A stretch of DNA of 7,922 bases from Achromobacter sp. (GCA_003454835.1 DMTA01000233.1:1-7922), one strand, 5' to 3'. Shown: positions 1 through 6,487, counted from the first letter of the stretch. Translations and numbers: made by a program. Notes: generated by a model not told the origin, from the sequence alone.

Positions 1-221
1 TGGCGGACCTGATGGACGCGCTCGGCGTCGAGCCGGGCCTGGCTCGCGTGCGCCAGCGCGTCGAGGTCCGCCTGCTCGCGCGCGTTCGGCGCCAGGCGCT
101 TGTGCTGCGCTGGTCCTTGCTGATCGTGTCCCTGGCCACGGTGCTGGGCATCACGCTGTGGCATTACGCGGTGATAGACGAGCTGCGCCAGGCGCTAACC
201 AATTTCTATGCCAGCCAGTAG
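1..221 (+). CDS. C-terminal end of a PilR/GspF-like type IV pilus inner-membrane protein (5' partial)
   Basis: The reading frame is open from the window edge (first full codon at base 3) to TAG at 219-221, leaving about 73 residues of the C-terminus. It ends with an Arg-rich amphipathic stretch (repeated R/V/L residues) followed by one hydrophobic segment of about 20 residues (around LRWSLLIVSLATVLG) and a short polar tail. That is how the polytopic platform proteins of type II secretion and type IV pili (GspF/PilC/PilR) end: a cytoplasmic domain, then a last membrane helix. The assignment rests mainly on position, because the next two genes are a PilS-like prepilin and a PilV-like minor pilin, as in R64-type pilus operons. 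The platform protein would anchor the assembly ATPase at the inner membrane. The first part of the gene lies outside the window, so an unrelated membrane protein cannot be excluded. Confidence 0.55.
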   Translation, partial: ADLMDALGVEPGLARVRQRVEVRLLARVRRQALVLRWSLLIVSLATVLGITLWHYAVIDELRQALTNFYASQ

Positions 222-244
222 TGGACCGCGGGCTGGCGGCAACA

Positions 245-265
245 GCGCGGCTCGCCGCGCACTTT
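245..265 (+). promoter_or_regulatory. GC-rich stem-loop with T-run between the platform-protein gene and pilS
   Basis: GCGCGG (245-250) and CCGCGC (255-260) form a perfect 6-bp stem closed by a CTCG tetraloop, followed by AC and TTTT (263-266). It lies in the 62-base gap before pilS. It has the outline of a weak intrinsic terminator or of an mRNA-stabilising/processing hairpin at the 5' end of the major-pilin message. The stem is short and the T-run is only four bases, so full termination is unlikely. The function is inferred. Confidence 0.4.
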
Positions 266-283
266 TAATCAATGAGGCTAATC

Positions 284-901
284 ATGAAAGCAGTCAGTCT
301 GTCCCGATCCCTTGGCGGGAAACAGCGCGGGTTCTCGCTGATGGAAGTGTCCATCGTCACCGCCATCGTCCTGCTCATCGCCATCGTCGGCATCCCTGCC
401 ATTGGCGGGTATGTCATTGAAAACAAGGTGCCGAAGGTCGGCGAAGAATTACAGCGGTTCATCGCCAGCATGAAGATCAACGCGCAGGGCGGTGGCGTGA
501 CACCGTACACGGGACTGGACACCGGCGCCCTGGCCAACGCGCTGCGCGACTCCACGGTGCTCTCGGTGCAGGGTACGGGCGCCGCGGCAAGCGTGGCGCA
601 CGGTCTGGGCGGCTCCGGTATCGGCGGCAGCGGCGTGGTGCAGGTCGAGCCTGCTTCCGTCGACGGCGCGGGGATGGGCTCCGCGTTCACGCTCACGCTG
701 ACCAGTGTCAGCCACGCGGCCTGCCCAGCGCTCGCGTCCGTGCTTCAACGGGTGTCGGAAATCATCTCCATCAGCGGCAGCAGCGGCGCCAAGATCGTCA
801 AGGATTCAATCACCAATCCCGCGACGCCATACCGCGCTGCGCAGGCCCAGGCGCAGTGCAGCCAGGGCGATGTAAACACTTTTGTCTTCACTGCACGATG
901 A
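284..901 (+). CDS. pilS: PilS-type major type IV prepilin
   Basis: A 205-residue prepilin, about 189 after processing. The leader is 16 residues ending KQRG, with predicted cleavage G16/F17. The mature N-terminus starts FSLMEVS, with Glu at +5 (E21), and runs into a ~22-residue hydrophobic helix, the usual type III signal recognised by the prepilin peptidase/N-methylase. The body is Gly/Ser/Ala-rich. Cys147 and Cys192 bracket the C-terminal part, as in the disulfide-bounded D-region of pilins. The start at 284 is chosen because GAGG at 274-277 lies 6 bases upstream. An in-frame ATG at 272 sits on that Shine-Dalgarno sequence and has none of its own. The gene follows a platform-protein end by 62 bases and overlaps the PilV-like gene by ATGA. 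Its subunits would be exported across the inner membrane and polymerised into the pilus. Similarity to R64 PilS is from memory of the family, not a search. Confidence 0.8.
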   Translation: MKAVSLSRSLGGKQRGFSLMEVSIVTAIVLLIAIVGIPAIGGYVIENKVPKVGEELQRFIASMKINAQGGGVTPYTGLDTGALANALRDSTVLSVQGTGAAASVAHGLGGSGIGGSGVVQVEPASVDGAGMGSAFTLTLTSVSHAACPALASVLQRVSEIISISGSSGAKIVKDSITNPATPYRAAQAQAQCSQGDVNTFVFTAR

Positions 902-1974
902 GCGCGCATCGGGAGGTCCGGCTTATCCCGGCAGGGCATCAGCGTCCGTCGTTGTCCCGGCAGCAGGCAGGCTTTTCGCTCGTCGGGCTGGCGCTGGCGC
1001 TGGCCATCACCACGGCCATCGCCATCTGGGCATCCAACGAGGTCGTCCATGGCATCGAAGCCTCAGCCGCCCGCTCAACAGGCGTCTGGATGACGCAGAT
1101 CCGGCTGGCGGTGACGGATGTGCTTTCCCGGCATTCGGAGGCGTTGTCCAAAGGGGATCCTCCTCGGGACAGCCAGGGCCAGCCGCTGTTCGGAGATGCC
1201 CTGCGGCCCACACTTTCCGAGCTTCGCGTTCAGGGCCATTTGCCTGCCGACTTTCCCGATCAGTCGGCGCTGGGTTTTGGCGCGGACATCCGGCTCCTGC
1301 TCAGCCAAACCTGTCCCGACGAGCCTTGCCGGATCGACGGCGTTGTCTCGGCCGACAAGCCCCTGCTGAAAAAGGGGACGCAATTCCCGGACGAGGTCGC
1401 CATGGCGTCGGTCATTGCGTCCGCGGGCGGCTATGGCGGGGCCGTTTGGCCGCAAGCGCCGTCCCAGCTGCGCGGCGCCGCCTATGCATTTCCCAACCCC
1501 CTGGCGGCCGACGCGCCCGTGTATCCGCCCGGCACGCTTGCCCTGTGGGCGGGCGCGGGGGCAGGGCAGCCTGATATGAGCGGCTTTGTGAAGGTGCGCG
1601 ACGCCCGCGATCCGGACCTGCAAGGCAAACTCTCTGTCGCAGGCAACGTGGACGCGGGGGGGTACGTCACCGTCGGGGCTCGGGAAATTCCTGGCCATGC
1701 CTGCAGCGTCTCGGGGGGAACGCTGGCCACGTCGGCCGCCGGTCAGCTGCTTTCGTGCGAATCCGGCGTCTGGATGCAGGCAAGCGGAGGTTTTGGGGGA
1801 GCCTACAGCATCAACTATCCGCTCGGCTGCTTCCATTACTCAGGCTTGTCCACGGCCAATCCTCGCACGGGCCAGTGTTCCTGCCCGCCCGGTTACGCCG
1901 ATGTCATCGTGTCCGCAGGCGGCAAATGGACGAAAACCGAGGGCTGGACCACGGGTTTCGTCTGCGTCCGCTGA
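898..1974 (+). CDS. pilV: PilV-like minor pilin / pilus-tip protein
   Basis: 358 residues. The start at 898 overlaps the pilS stop (ATGA), implying translational coupling; no Shine-Dalgarno sequence is visible, and an upstream in-frame start at 856 would lie inside pilS. A 25-residue basic leader ends QQAG with predicted cleavage G25/F26, followed by FSLVG and a hydrophobic helix. Residue +5 is Gly30, not the usual Glu. The middle of the protein is a long Gly/Ala/Pro-rich region. Around residues 269-292 is the block with Cys269, GQLLSC (Cys287) and GVW that I associate with R64 PilV-type proteins. A Cys-rich C-terminal domain (Cys311, 327, 329, 356; [17 protein letters not shown]) follows. 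The eight cysteines could form four disulfides. In R64 the PilV C-terminus is a recipient-recognising adhesin switched by a shufflon. Here one fixed C-terminus is encoded and alaS follows directly. The minor-pilin assignment is fairly secure; the adhesin role is inference. Confidence 0.72.
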   Translation: MSAHREVRLIPAGHQRPSLSRQQAGFSLVGLALALAITTAIAIWASNEVVHGIEASAARSTGVWMTQIRLAVTDVLSRHSEALSKGDPPRDSQGQPLFGDALRPTLSELRVQGHLPADFPDQSALGFGADIRLLLSQTCPDEPCRIDGVVSADKPLLKKGTQFPDEVAMASVIASAGGYGGAVWPQAPSQLRGAAYAFPNPLAADAPVYPPGTLALWAGAGAGQPDMSGFVKVRDARDPDLQGKLSVAGNVDAGGYVTVGAREIPGHACSVSGGTLATSAAGQLLSCESGVWMQASGGFGGAYSINYPLGCFHYSGLSTANPRTGQCSCPPGYADVIVSAGGKWTKTEGWTTGFVCVR

Positions 1975-2014
1975 TGGCCATCCCGCCCATTCCTGCGTAT
2001 TCGCGCCAACCCTC

Positions 2015-2039
2015 TATAATTGGCGATTCGCCCTAAATT
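2015..2039 (+). promoter_or_regulatory. alaS promoter (-10) with inverted repeat over the predicted start point
   Basis: A perfect TATAAT lies at 2015-2020, 33 bases before the alaS ATG, so transcription should start near 2026-2028. There is no good -35 hexamer 16-18 bases upstream and no TGN extension, so activity relies on the -10 element. GGCG (2022-2025) and CGCC (2029-2032) form an inverted repeat with ATT between them, centred at 2027 on the predicted start. Flanking AATT copies lie at 2018-2021 and 2036-2039. In E. coli, AlaRS represses its own gene by binding a palindrome around the start point, so this may be an equivalent operator. That link is inferred. Confidence 0.5.
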
Positions 2040-2053
2040 CTGCTTCATCCACG

Positions 2054-4678
2054 ATGAAATCCTCCGAGATTCGCCAGCAGTTCCTGCAATTCTTCAAGTC
2101 CAAGGGACACACCATTGTTCCCTCGTCGTCGCTCGTCCCGGGCAACGACCCGACCCTGCTCTTCACCAATTCGGGCATGGTTCAGTTCAAGGACGTCTTC
2201 ACGGGCAAGGAATCGCGGTCGTACACGCGTGCCACCTCGTCGCAGCGCAGCGTGCGCGCCGGGGGCAAGCACAACGATCTGGAGAACGTGGGCTACACCG
2301 CCCGCCACCACACGTTCTTCGAAATGCTGGGCAATTTCAGCTTCGGCGACTACTTCAAGCGCGACGCCATCCAGTACGCCTGGGAGCTGCTGACGCAGGT
2401 CTACAAGCTGCCGGCGGAAAAGCTCTGGGTGACGGTCTACCAGGAAGACGACGAGGCCTACGACATCTGGGCCAAGGAAGTGGGCGTGCCGACCGAGCGC
2501 ATCATCCGCATCGGCGACAACAAGGGCGCGCGCTATGCGTCCGACAACTTCTGGCAGATGGCGGATACCGGCCCTTGCGGTCCGTGCTCCGAAATCTTCT
2601 TTGACCACGGTCCCGAGATCTGGGGTGGCCCCCCGGGATCCCCCGAAGAAGACGGCGACCGCTACATCGAAATCTGGAACCTGGTGTTCATGCAGTTCGA
2701 ACGCGACGCCGCCGGCAATATGCCGCGCCTGCCGCGTCCCTGTGTCGACACCGGCATGGGCCTGGAACGCATCGCCGCCGTCCTGCAGCATGTGCATTCC
2801 AACTACGAAATCGATCTCTTCCAGCACCTGATCGCCGCCGCCGCTCGCGAAACCGGCATCAAGGACCTCGAAGACAATTCGCTCAAGGTCATCGCCGACC
2901 ACATCCGCGCCTGCTCGTTCCTCATCGTCGACGGCGTGATCCCCAGCAACGAAGGCCGCGGCTACGTCCTGCGCCGCATCGTGCGCCGCGCGCTGCGCCA
3001 CGGCTACAAGCTCGGCCAGACCAAGCCGTTCTTCCATCGCCTTGTGCCGGATCTCGTCGCCGAAATGGGCGAGGCCTACCCGGATCTGGCCGCCGCGGCC
3101 GACCGGGTAGCCCAGGTCCTCAAGCAGGAAGAAGAACGCTTCGGCGAAACCCTCGAACACGGCATGCGCATCCTGGACACCGCCCTGGCCAACGTGCCCA
3201 AGGGCGGCGTGCTGGACGGCACCACGCTGTTCACGCTGTACGACACCTACGGCTTCCCGGTCGACCTCACGGCCGACATCTGCCGAGAACGCGAAGTCGA
3301 AGTCGACATGGCCGGCTTCGAAGTCGCCATGGAGCGTCAGCGCGACCAGGCCCGCGCGGCCGGCAAGTTCAAGATGGCTGAAGGCCTCAGCTACGAAGGC
3401 GCCGAAACGCGTTTCGAAGGCTACGAAAAGCTTGAGCTGGACAACGTCAAGGTCACGGCGCTGTACGTGGACGGCACGCAAGTGCAGGAAGTCAAAGCTG
3501 GCCAAAGCGCCGTCGTCGTGCTGGACGCCACCCCGTTCTATGCGGAGTCGGGTGGCCAGGTCGGCGACACCGGTTTGCTCGAAGCCGATGGCGTGCGCTT
3601 TGCCGTCGCCGACACGCTCAAGATCCAGTCCGGCGTGTTCGGCCATCACGGCACGCTGGAATCCGGCTCGCTGGCCGTCGGCGACACCCTGCTGGCCCGC
3701 GTTGATGCCGTCCGCCGCGCCCGCACGGTGCGCAACCACTCGGCCACGCACTTGATGCACAAGGCACTGCGCCAGGTGCTGGGCGCGCACGTGCAGCAGC
3801 GCGGCTCGCTCGTCGATCCCGACAAGACCCGTTTTGACTTCGCGCAGGATGCGCCGCTGACGGCAGAGCAGATCGCCCGCGTCGAAGCGATCGTCAACGC
3901 CGAAGTCCTGGCCAACCATCCCACCGTTGCTCAGGTCATGGGCTACGACGATGCAGTCAAGGGCGGCGCCATGGCGCTGTTCGGCGAAAAGTACGGCGAT
4001 ACCGTGCGCGTGCTCGACATCGGCTTCTCGCGCGAACTCTGCGGCGGCACGCACGTCACCCGCACCGGCGACATCGGCCTGTTCAAGATCGTGTCCGAAG
4101 GCGGGGTGGCCGCGGGCGTGCGCCGCATCGAAGCCATCACCGGCGACAACGCGCTGGCCTGGGTGCAGAACCAGAATGCCTTGCTGACCCAGGTTGCCGG
4201 CATGCTGCGCAGCACGCCCGCCGATCTGCCGGCGCGCATCGCGCAAGTGCAGGACCAGGTCAAGACGCTCGAAAAGGAGCTGGAGCAGTCGCGCAACAAG
4301 CTCGCTGCCAGCGCTGGCAATGACCTGGCCTCTAGCGCCGCCGTTGACGTCAAGGGCATCAAGGTCCTCGCGGCCAGCATCGGCGACGTCGATCCCAAGG
4401 CGCTGCGCGGCATGGTCGACAACCTGAAGGATCGCTTGAAGCCTGCCGTCGTGCTGCTTGCCACCGGCTCGGCCGATGGCAAGATCAGCGTGGTCGGTGG
4501 CGTCACCGCCGACCTGACCGACCGCATCAAGGCCGGCGACCTGGTGGGCTTTGTGGCCAGCCAGGTGGGCGGCAAGGGCGGTGGCCGTCCCGACATGGCC
4601 ATGGGCGGCGGCACGGATATCGCTGCGCTGCCCGCAGCCATCGCCGGCGTGCAGAAGTGGGTGGACGAGCGCCTCTGA
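2054..4678 (+). CDS. alaS: Alanyl-tRNA synthetase
   Basis: 874 residues, the normal length for bacterial AlaRS. The enzyme activates alanine with ATP and loads it on tRNA-Ala in the cytoplasm, and it hydrolyses mischarged Ser/Gly-tRNA. The class II catalytic core is at the N-terminus: SGMVQFKD near residue 40, R59 of the RATSSQR stretch, motif 2 from R84 ([19 protein letters not shown]), and motif 3 GMGLER at 234-239. The editing domain carries the zinc ligands H562 and H566 (HSATH) with C663 and H667 (CGGTH). A coiled-coil-like linker and the Gly-rich C-Ala tail ([14 protein letters not shown] near 840-855) complete it. The start at 2054 is chosen because the protein begins [10 protein letters not shown], the conserved N-terminus. 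The frame stays open back to 1697, but that part overlaps pilV and precedes the TATAAT box. No Shine-Dalgarno sequence is visible upstream. The stop overlaps the next start by one base. Confidence 0.98.
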   Translation: MKSSEIRQQFLQFFKSKGHTIVPSSSLVPGNDPTLLFTNSGMVQFKDVFTGKESRSYTRATSSQRSVRAGGKHNDLENVGYTARHHTFFEMLGNFSFGDYFKRDAIQYAWELLTQVYKLPAEKLWVTVYQEDDEAYDIWAKEVGVPTERIIRIGDNKGARYASDNFWQMADTGPCGPCSEIFFDHGPEIWGGPPGSPEEDGDRYIEIWNLVFMQFERDAAGNMPRLPRPCVDTGMGLERIAAVLQHVHSNYEIDLFQHLIAAAARETGIKDLEDNSLKVIADHIRACSFLIVDGVIPSNEGRGYVLRRIVRRALRHGYKLGQTKPFFHRLVPDLVAEMGEAYPDLAAAADRVAQVLKQEEERFGETLEHGMRILDTALANVPKGGVLDGTTLFTLYDTYGFPVDLTADICREREVEVDMAGFEVAMERQRDQARAAGKFKMAEGLSYEGAETRFEGYEKLELDNVKVTALYVDGTQVQEVKAGQSAVVVLDATPFYAESGGQVGDTGLLEADGVRFAVADTLKIQSGVFGHHGTLESGSLAVGDTLLARVDAVRRARTVRNHSATHLMHKALRQVLGAHVQQRGSLVDPDKTRFDFAQDAPLTAEQIARVEAIVNAEVLANHPTVAQVMGYDDAVKGGAMALFGEKYGDTVRVLDIGFSRELCGGTHVTRTGDIGLFKIVSEGGVAAGVRRIEAITGDNALAWVQNQNALLTQVAGMLRSTPADLPARIAQVQDQVKTLEKELEQSRNKLAASAGNDLASSAAVDVKGIKVLAASIGDVDPKALRGMVDNLKDRLKPAVVLLATGSADGKISVVGGVTADLTDRIKAGDLVGFVASQVGGKGGGRPDMAMGGGTDIAALPAAIAGVQKWVDERL

Positions 4679-4947
4679 TGAGCGACGTCGATTCCCGTCT
4701 CGATGCCGGCGCCGAGGCGCCGGTGTTCGACCAAGACGTCGATGCCAGCGGCCTGACCTGCCCCTTGCCCATCCTGCGCGCCAAGAAGGCGCTCGCAACG
4801 ATGGAAAGCGGGCAGGTCGTGCGTGTCATCACTACGGACCGCAACGCAATCCGCGATTTCCAGGCGTTTTCCCGTCAGACCGGCAATGCGCTGGTCGCGC
4901 AGCATGAGGTTGACGGACGCTGCGTGCATTTCCTGCGCCGGCGTTAG
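4678..4947 (+). CDS. tusA: TusA-family sulfurtransferase / sulfur carrier
   Basis: 89 residues matching the small TusA (SirA-like) fold: after a ~20-residue acidic N-terminal extension comes DASGLTCPLPILRAKKAL, with the CPxP motif and catalytic Cys28 at the start of the first helix. The beta strand VVRVITTD and a helix ending in FSRQTG follow, then the closing strand HEVDGRCVHFLRR. Family members take persulfide sulfur from cysteine desulfurase and relay it, classically to the tRNA thiolation pathway (TusBCD-MnmA in E. coli); others serve molybdenum cofactor or sulfur oxidation. The start ATG overlaps the alaS stop (TGATG at 4676-4680) and lacks a clear ribosome binding site, so it should be translated by reinitiation after alaS. 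A strong terminator follows 25 bases after the stop. The exact paralogue (TusA versus YedF/YeeD) cannot be fixed from the sequence alone. Confidence 0.85.
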   Translation: MSDVDSRLDAGAEAPVFDQDVDASGLTCPLPILRAKKALATMESGQVVRVITTDRNAIRDFQAFSRQTGNALVAQHEVDGRCVHFLRRR

Positions 4948-4972
4948 CCAGCCCGGCATTCGCTTCATGCAA

Positions 4973-5003
4973 AAGGCCCGCTTGAAAGCGGGCCTTGTTC
5001 TTT
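4973..5003 (+). terminator. Intrinsic terminator after alaS-tusA, probably bidirectional
   Basis: AAGGCCCGC (4973-4981) pairs with GCGGGCCTT (4988-4996) around a TTGAAA loop, and the downstream sequence GTTCTTT is U-rich. On the opposite strand the same stem is followed by TTTTGC, so it can also stop transcripts of the convergent - strand gene ending at 5069. Position between two converging genes supports the call. Confidence 0.88.
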
Positions 5004-5068
5004 GTGGGCGTCATTCTGGCGAATTTTTTGCCTTTTTGGGGCGGCCCGTTTTACCGGCGTGTCCTTGC

Positions 5069-5650
5069 CTACCGGTGAATGGCCGCGGCGACCGCCTGCG
5101 TGATCGTGAAGTCCACCAGATCGCCTTCCTTCAATTGTTGAAGTTTCTGGCGCAAAGCTGGGTCCTGGACCTGGATGGTGCGTCTGCCGCCCTGCGGTCC
5201 CTTCAGAATGACCAGGTTTGCGCTCCGGTTGATGTGCCAGATCTCGGCCGTGATCGTGGTCTGCCGGCCCACCGCGCCGCCGGGCATCGCCCCCTTGGCC
5301 GACCGGGTCGCGGCGGTCTCGGTCACGACTTCGGGGGCGCCGGAGCCGGCGGGACGCACGTCCACTGCCACCGACTCGTAGTAATCCAGCGTCAACGTGT
5401 CGCCCGCCTTGATCTGGTTGAAATTGCGGATATCCGGTCCGGCGACGATGTCCACGGTATTGCCGTCGGCGCCGCGCAGGGTGACGGTCCGGCTGGCCTG
5501 GTCCACCGCCGTCACTTGACCAGAAGCCGTCGTCAGCGCCGCTCCGATCACCCGCGCGGGCGCCTCCGAGGGCAACGCCAGCGCTCCCGCCAGCAATCCT
5601 GCCATCGCCAGGCGCGCGACGGGTGCGAAGACTGATTTTTGGTTCTTCAT
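5069..5650 (-). CDS. Exported protein of unknown function with two repeat units
   Basis: 193 residues. The start (CAT at 5648-5650) is chosen because a signal peptide begins there: MKNQK, a hydrophobic core (LAMAGLLAGALAL) and an A-P-A site suggesting cleavage near residue 32. GGAG lies 10 bases upstream. There is no lipobox and no cysteine at all. The mature part contains two similar units, about residues 44-91 and 134-183. Each has a short strand pattern (RTVTLRGADG / NLVILKGPQG), then I/V-rich strands, then a K-x-G-D turn (QIKAGDTLTL / QLKEGDLVDF). They are joined by an Ala/Gly/Thr-rich linker. This suggests two small beta-barrel-like domains in the periplasm. I do not recognise a named family, and no catalytic residues stand out. 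It stands alone, converging on tusA. A frame upstream of 5650 stays open to about 5716 but has no signal-peptide logic. Confidence 0.8.
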   Translation of the reverse strand: MKNQKSVFAPVARLAMAGLLAGALALPSEAPARVIGAALTTASGQVTAVDQASRTVTLRGADGNTVDIVAGPDIRNFNQIKAGDTLTLDYYESVAVDVRPAGSGAPEVVTETAATRSAKGAMPGGAVGRQTTITAEIWHINRSANLVILKGPQGGRRTIQVQDPALRQKLQQLKEGDLVDFTITQAVAAAIHR

Positions 5651-6066
5651 GGTGTGCACACTCCAGTTAAACGACTTGTTGCGGGGAAAAGGCGGAATCT
5701 GGCGGGAACGCGGCAACGCGACCTGGATCGTCCGGGCGCTGGCGGCAAAGGCGGGGTATCAGGAGAATGCTGCCGCCTCAAAGCGGCCAGCAAGGGCAGG
5801 GCGTAGAGTTTTGCGCGGGTCGACATGAAATCCGATCGCTCCAATCAGATTGCTCTTCAGACGCACCAACTGCTCAAACGCGGAACAACGGGGAAGGCTG
5901 CGGGTGAAGACGCCGGCACAACCGCGCACACAAATGCGAGCGCAACGACGTCCGGGCCACCAGCAGATCGAGCCGCAGCAGGGCTGGGCTCGTGCTTGTA
6001 GAATACCCGGATGTGGTGTTTTGGGATACAAATCGCACCGCATTACAGATTCTTCGGCACTCGCAT
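5651..6066. other. Spacer between the exported-protein gene and the rpsP promoter, no convincing gene
   Basis: About 415 bases without a supported gene. It should hold the promoter of the - strand exported protein, but I found no clear -35/-10 pair. Two small ORFs start back to back on a CATG. One is 5825-6001 (+), 58 residues, starting MKSDRSNQIALQTHQ, polar and Ala/Thr-rich. The other is 5826-5647 (-), 59 residues, starting MSTRAKLYALPLLAAL, whose TGA overlaps the exported protein's ATG. Neither has a good ribosome binding site, and codon choice at third positions is less G/C-biased than in the neighbours. No repeats, tRNA or mobile-element ends were seen. Confidence 0.5.
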
Positions 6067-6096
6067 TTGCCAGCAGGCTCCTTTCAGTGCTAGAAT
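6067..6096 (+). promoter_or_regulatory. rpsP operon promoter (extended -10)
   Basis: TTGCCA at 6067-6072 and TAGAAT at 6091-6096 are separated by 18 bases. TG at 6088-6089 adds an extended -10 element. Transcription would start near 6103, leaving a leader of about 29 bases that contains AAGGGA (6120-6125), the ribosome binding site 6 bases before the rpsP ATG. A strong promoter is expected for a ribosomal protein operon. Confidence 0.75.
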
Positions 6097-6131
6097 TTCC
6101 CGTTTTTCACAACTAATTCAAGGGATTACCT

Positions 6132-6392
6132 ATGGTGGTGATTCGCCTGGCCCGCGGTGGGTCCAAGAAGCGTCCGTTCTACAACCTGGTGGCCACCGAT
6201 TCGCGTAACCGTCGCGACGGCCGTTTTATCGAGCGCGTGGGTTTTTACAACCCCGTGGCTAGCGAAGGCACGGAAAACCTGCGCATTGCGCTGGATCGCG
6301 TGCAGTACTGGACCGGCACCGGCGCGCAACTGTCGCCCGCCGTCGAGCGTCTGGTCAAGGAATACTCGGCCAAGGTTTCCGCCGCGGCCTAA
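6132..6392 (+). CDS. rpsP: 30S ribosomal protein bS16
   Basis: 86 residues beginning [20 protein letters not shown], the characteristic bS16 N-terminus. [14 protein letters not shown] follows, then the segment with [19 protein letters not shown] that ends the fold. Length is normal for the family (80-90 in betaproteobacteria). bS16 binds 16S rRNA in the 5' and central domains early in 30S assembly. A Shine-Dalgarno sequence AAGGGA lies 6 bases before the ATG, and an extended -10 promoter lies just upstream. It is the first gene of rpsP-rimM-trmD(-rplS). The start is unambiguous. Confidence 0.98.
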   Translation: MVVIRLARGGSKKRPFYNLVATDSRNRRDGRFIERVGFYNPVASEGTENLRIALDRVQYWTGTGAQLSPAVERLVKEYSAKVSAAA

Positions 6393-6412
6393 TTGCCCGC
6401 GACGCACATCCT

Positions 6413-6487
6413 TAGCTGAATTTTCGAGCAGCTAGTTTTCCACACAGAGAGCCTCGCGCTCGAAAGCGGATATTCCTAGCTGCTTCG
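6413..6487 (+). promoter_or_regulatory. Alternative stem-loops in the rpsP-rimM spacer
   Basis: AGCAGCTAG (6427-6435) can pair perfectly over 9 bp with CTAGCTGCT (6476-6484), extendable to CG/CG past a bulged T. The loop includes a small CGCT-CGAA-AGCG hairpin (6457-6468). The same central segment can instead pair with TAGCTG (6413-6418), giving a 6-bp stem followed directly by TTTT (6436-6439), which looks like a weak terminator. The two structures exclude each other. The 3' arm ends about 18 bases before the AAAGAG ribosome binding site of rimM. In E. coli the operon makes far less RimM and TrmD than bS16 and bL19. A control role here is inferred. Confidence 0.45.

Noticed and set aside
1075..1836. 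A 253-codon - strand open frame inside pilV
   Set aside because: It is a shadow of pilV, with no start signal, no domain and Arg/Gly/Pro-rich composition typical of wrong-frame GC-rich DNA.
2022..2039. GGCG-ATT-CGCC as a terminator of the pilus operon
   Set aside because: Only a 4-bp stem with a 3-base loop and no T-run after it; better viewed as a possible operator.
1500..2050. Shufflon crossover (sfx-like) repeats in or after pilV
   Set aside because: I looked for repeated inverted ~19-base elements and found none; only one pilV end is present before alaS.
1697..2053. In-frame N-terminal extension of alaS by 119 codons
   Set aside because: It overlaps pilV in another frame, precedes the TATAAT promoter, and the AlaRS family begins at [10 protein letters not shown] (2054).
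2045..4798. A 917-codon open frame on the - strand, antisense to alaS and tusA
   Set aside because: It is a mirror of the strong G/C third-position bias of alaS. Its translation is low-complexity (Asp/Gly/Ala/Val/His-rich) with no recognisable domain, and the + strand AlaRS is certain.
5999..6004. TAGAAT as an additional rpsP promoter
   Set aside because: No -35-like hexamer at the right distance and no TGN extension; the promoter at 6067-6096 is clearly better.
5759..6043. 94-codon - strand ORF in the spacer, Cys/Arg/Trp-rich
   Set aside because: No ribosome binding site and no recognisable fold; it overlaps two other equally weak small ORFs in the same spacer.
5850..6116. 88-codon + strand ORF running through the rpsP promoter
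   Set aside because: No ribosome binding site. The translation is Arg/Gln/Cys-mixed without a pattern and would cover the TTGCCA/TAGAAT promoter.
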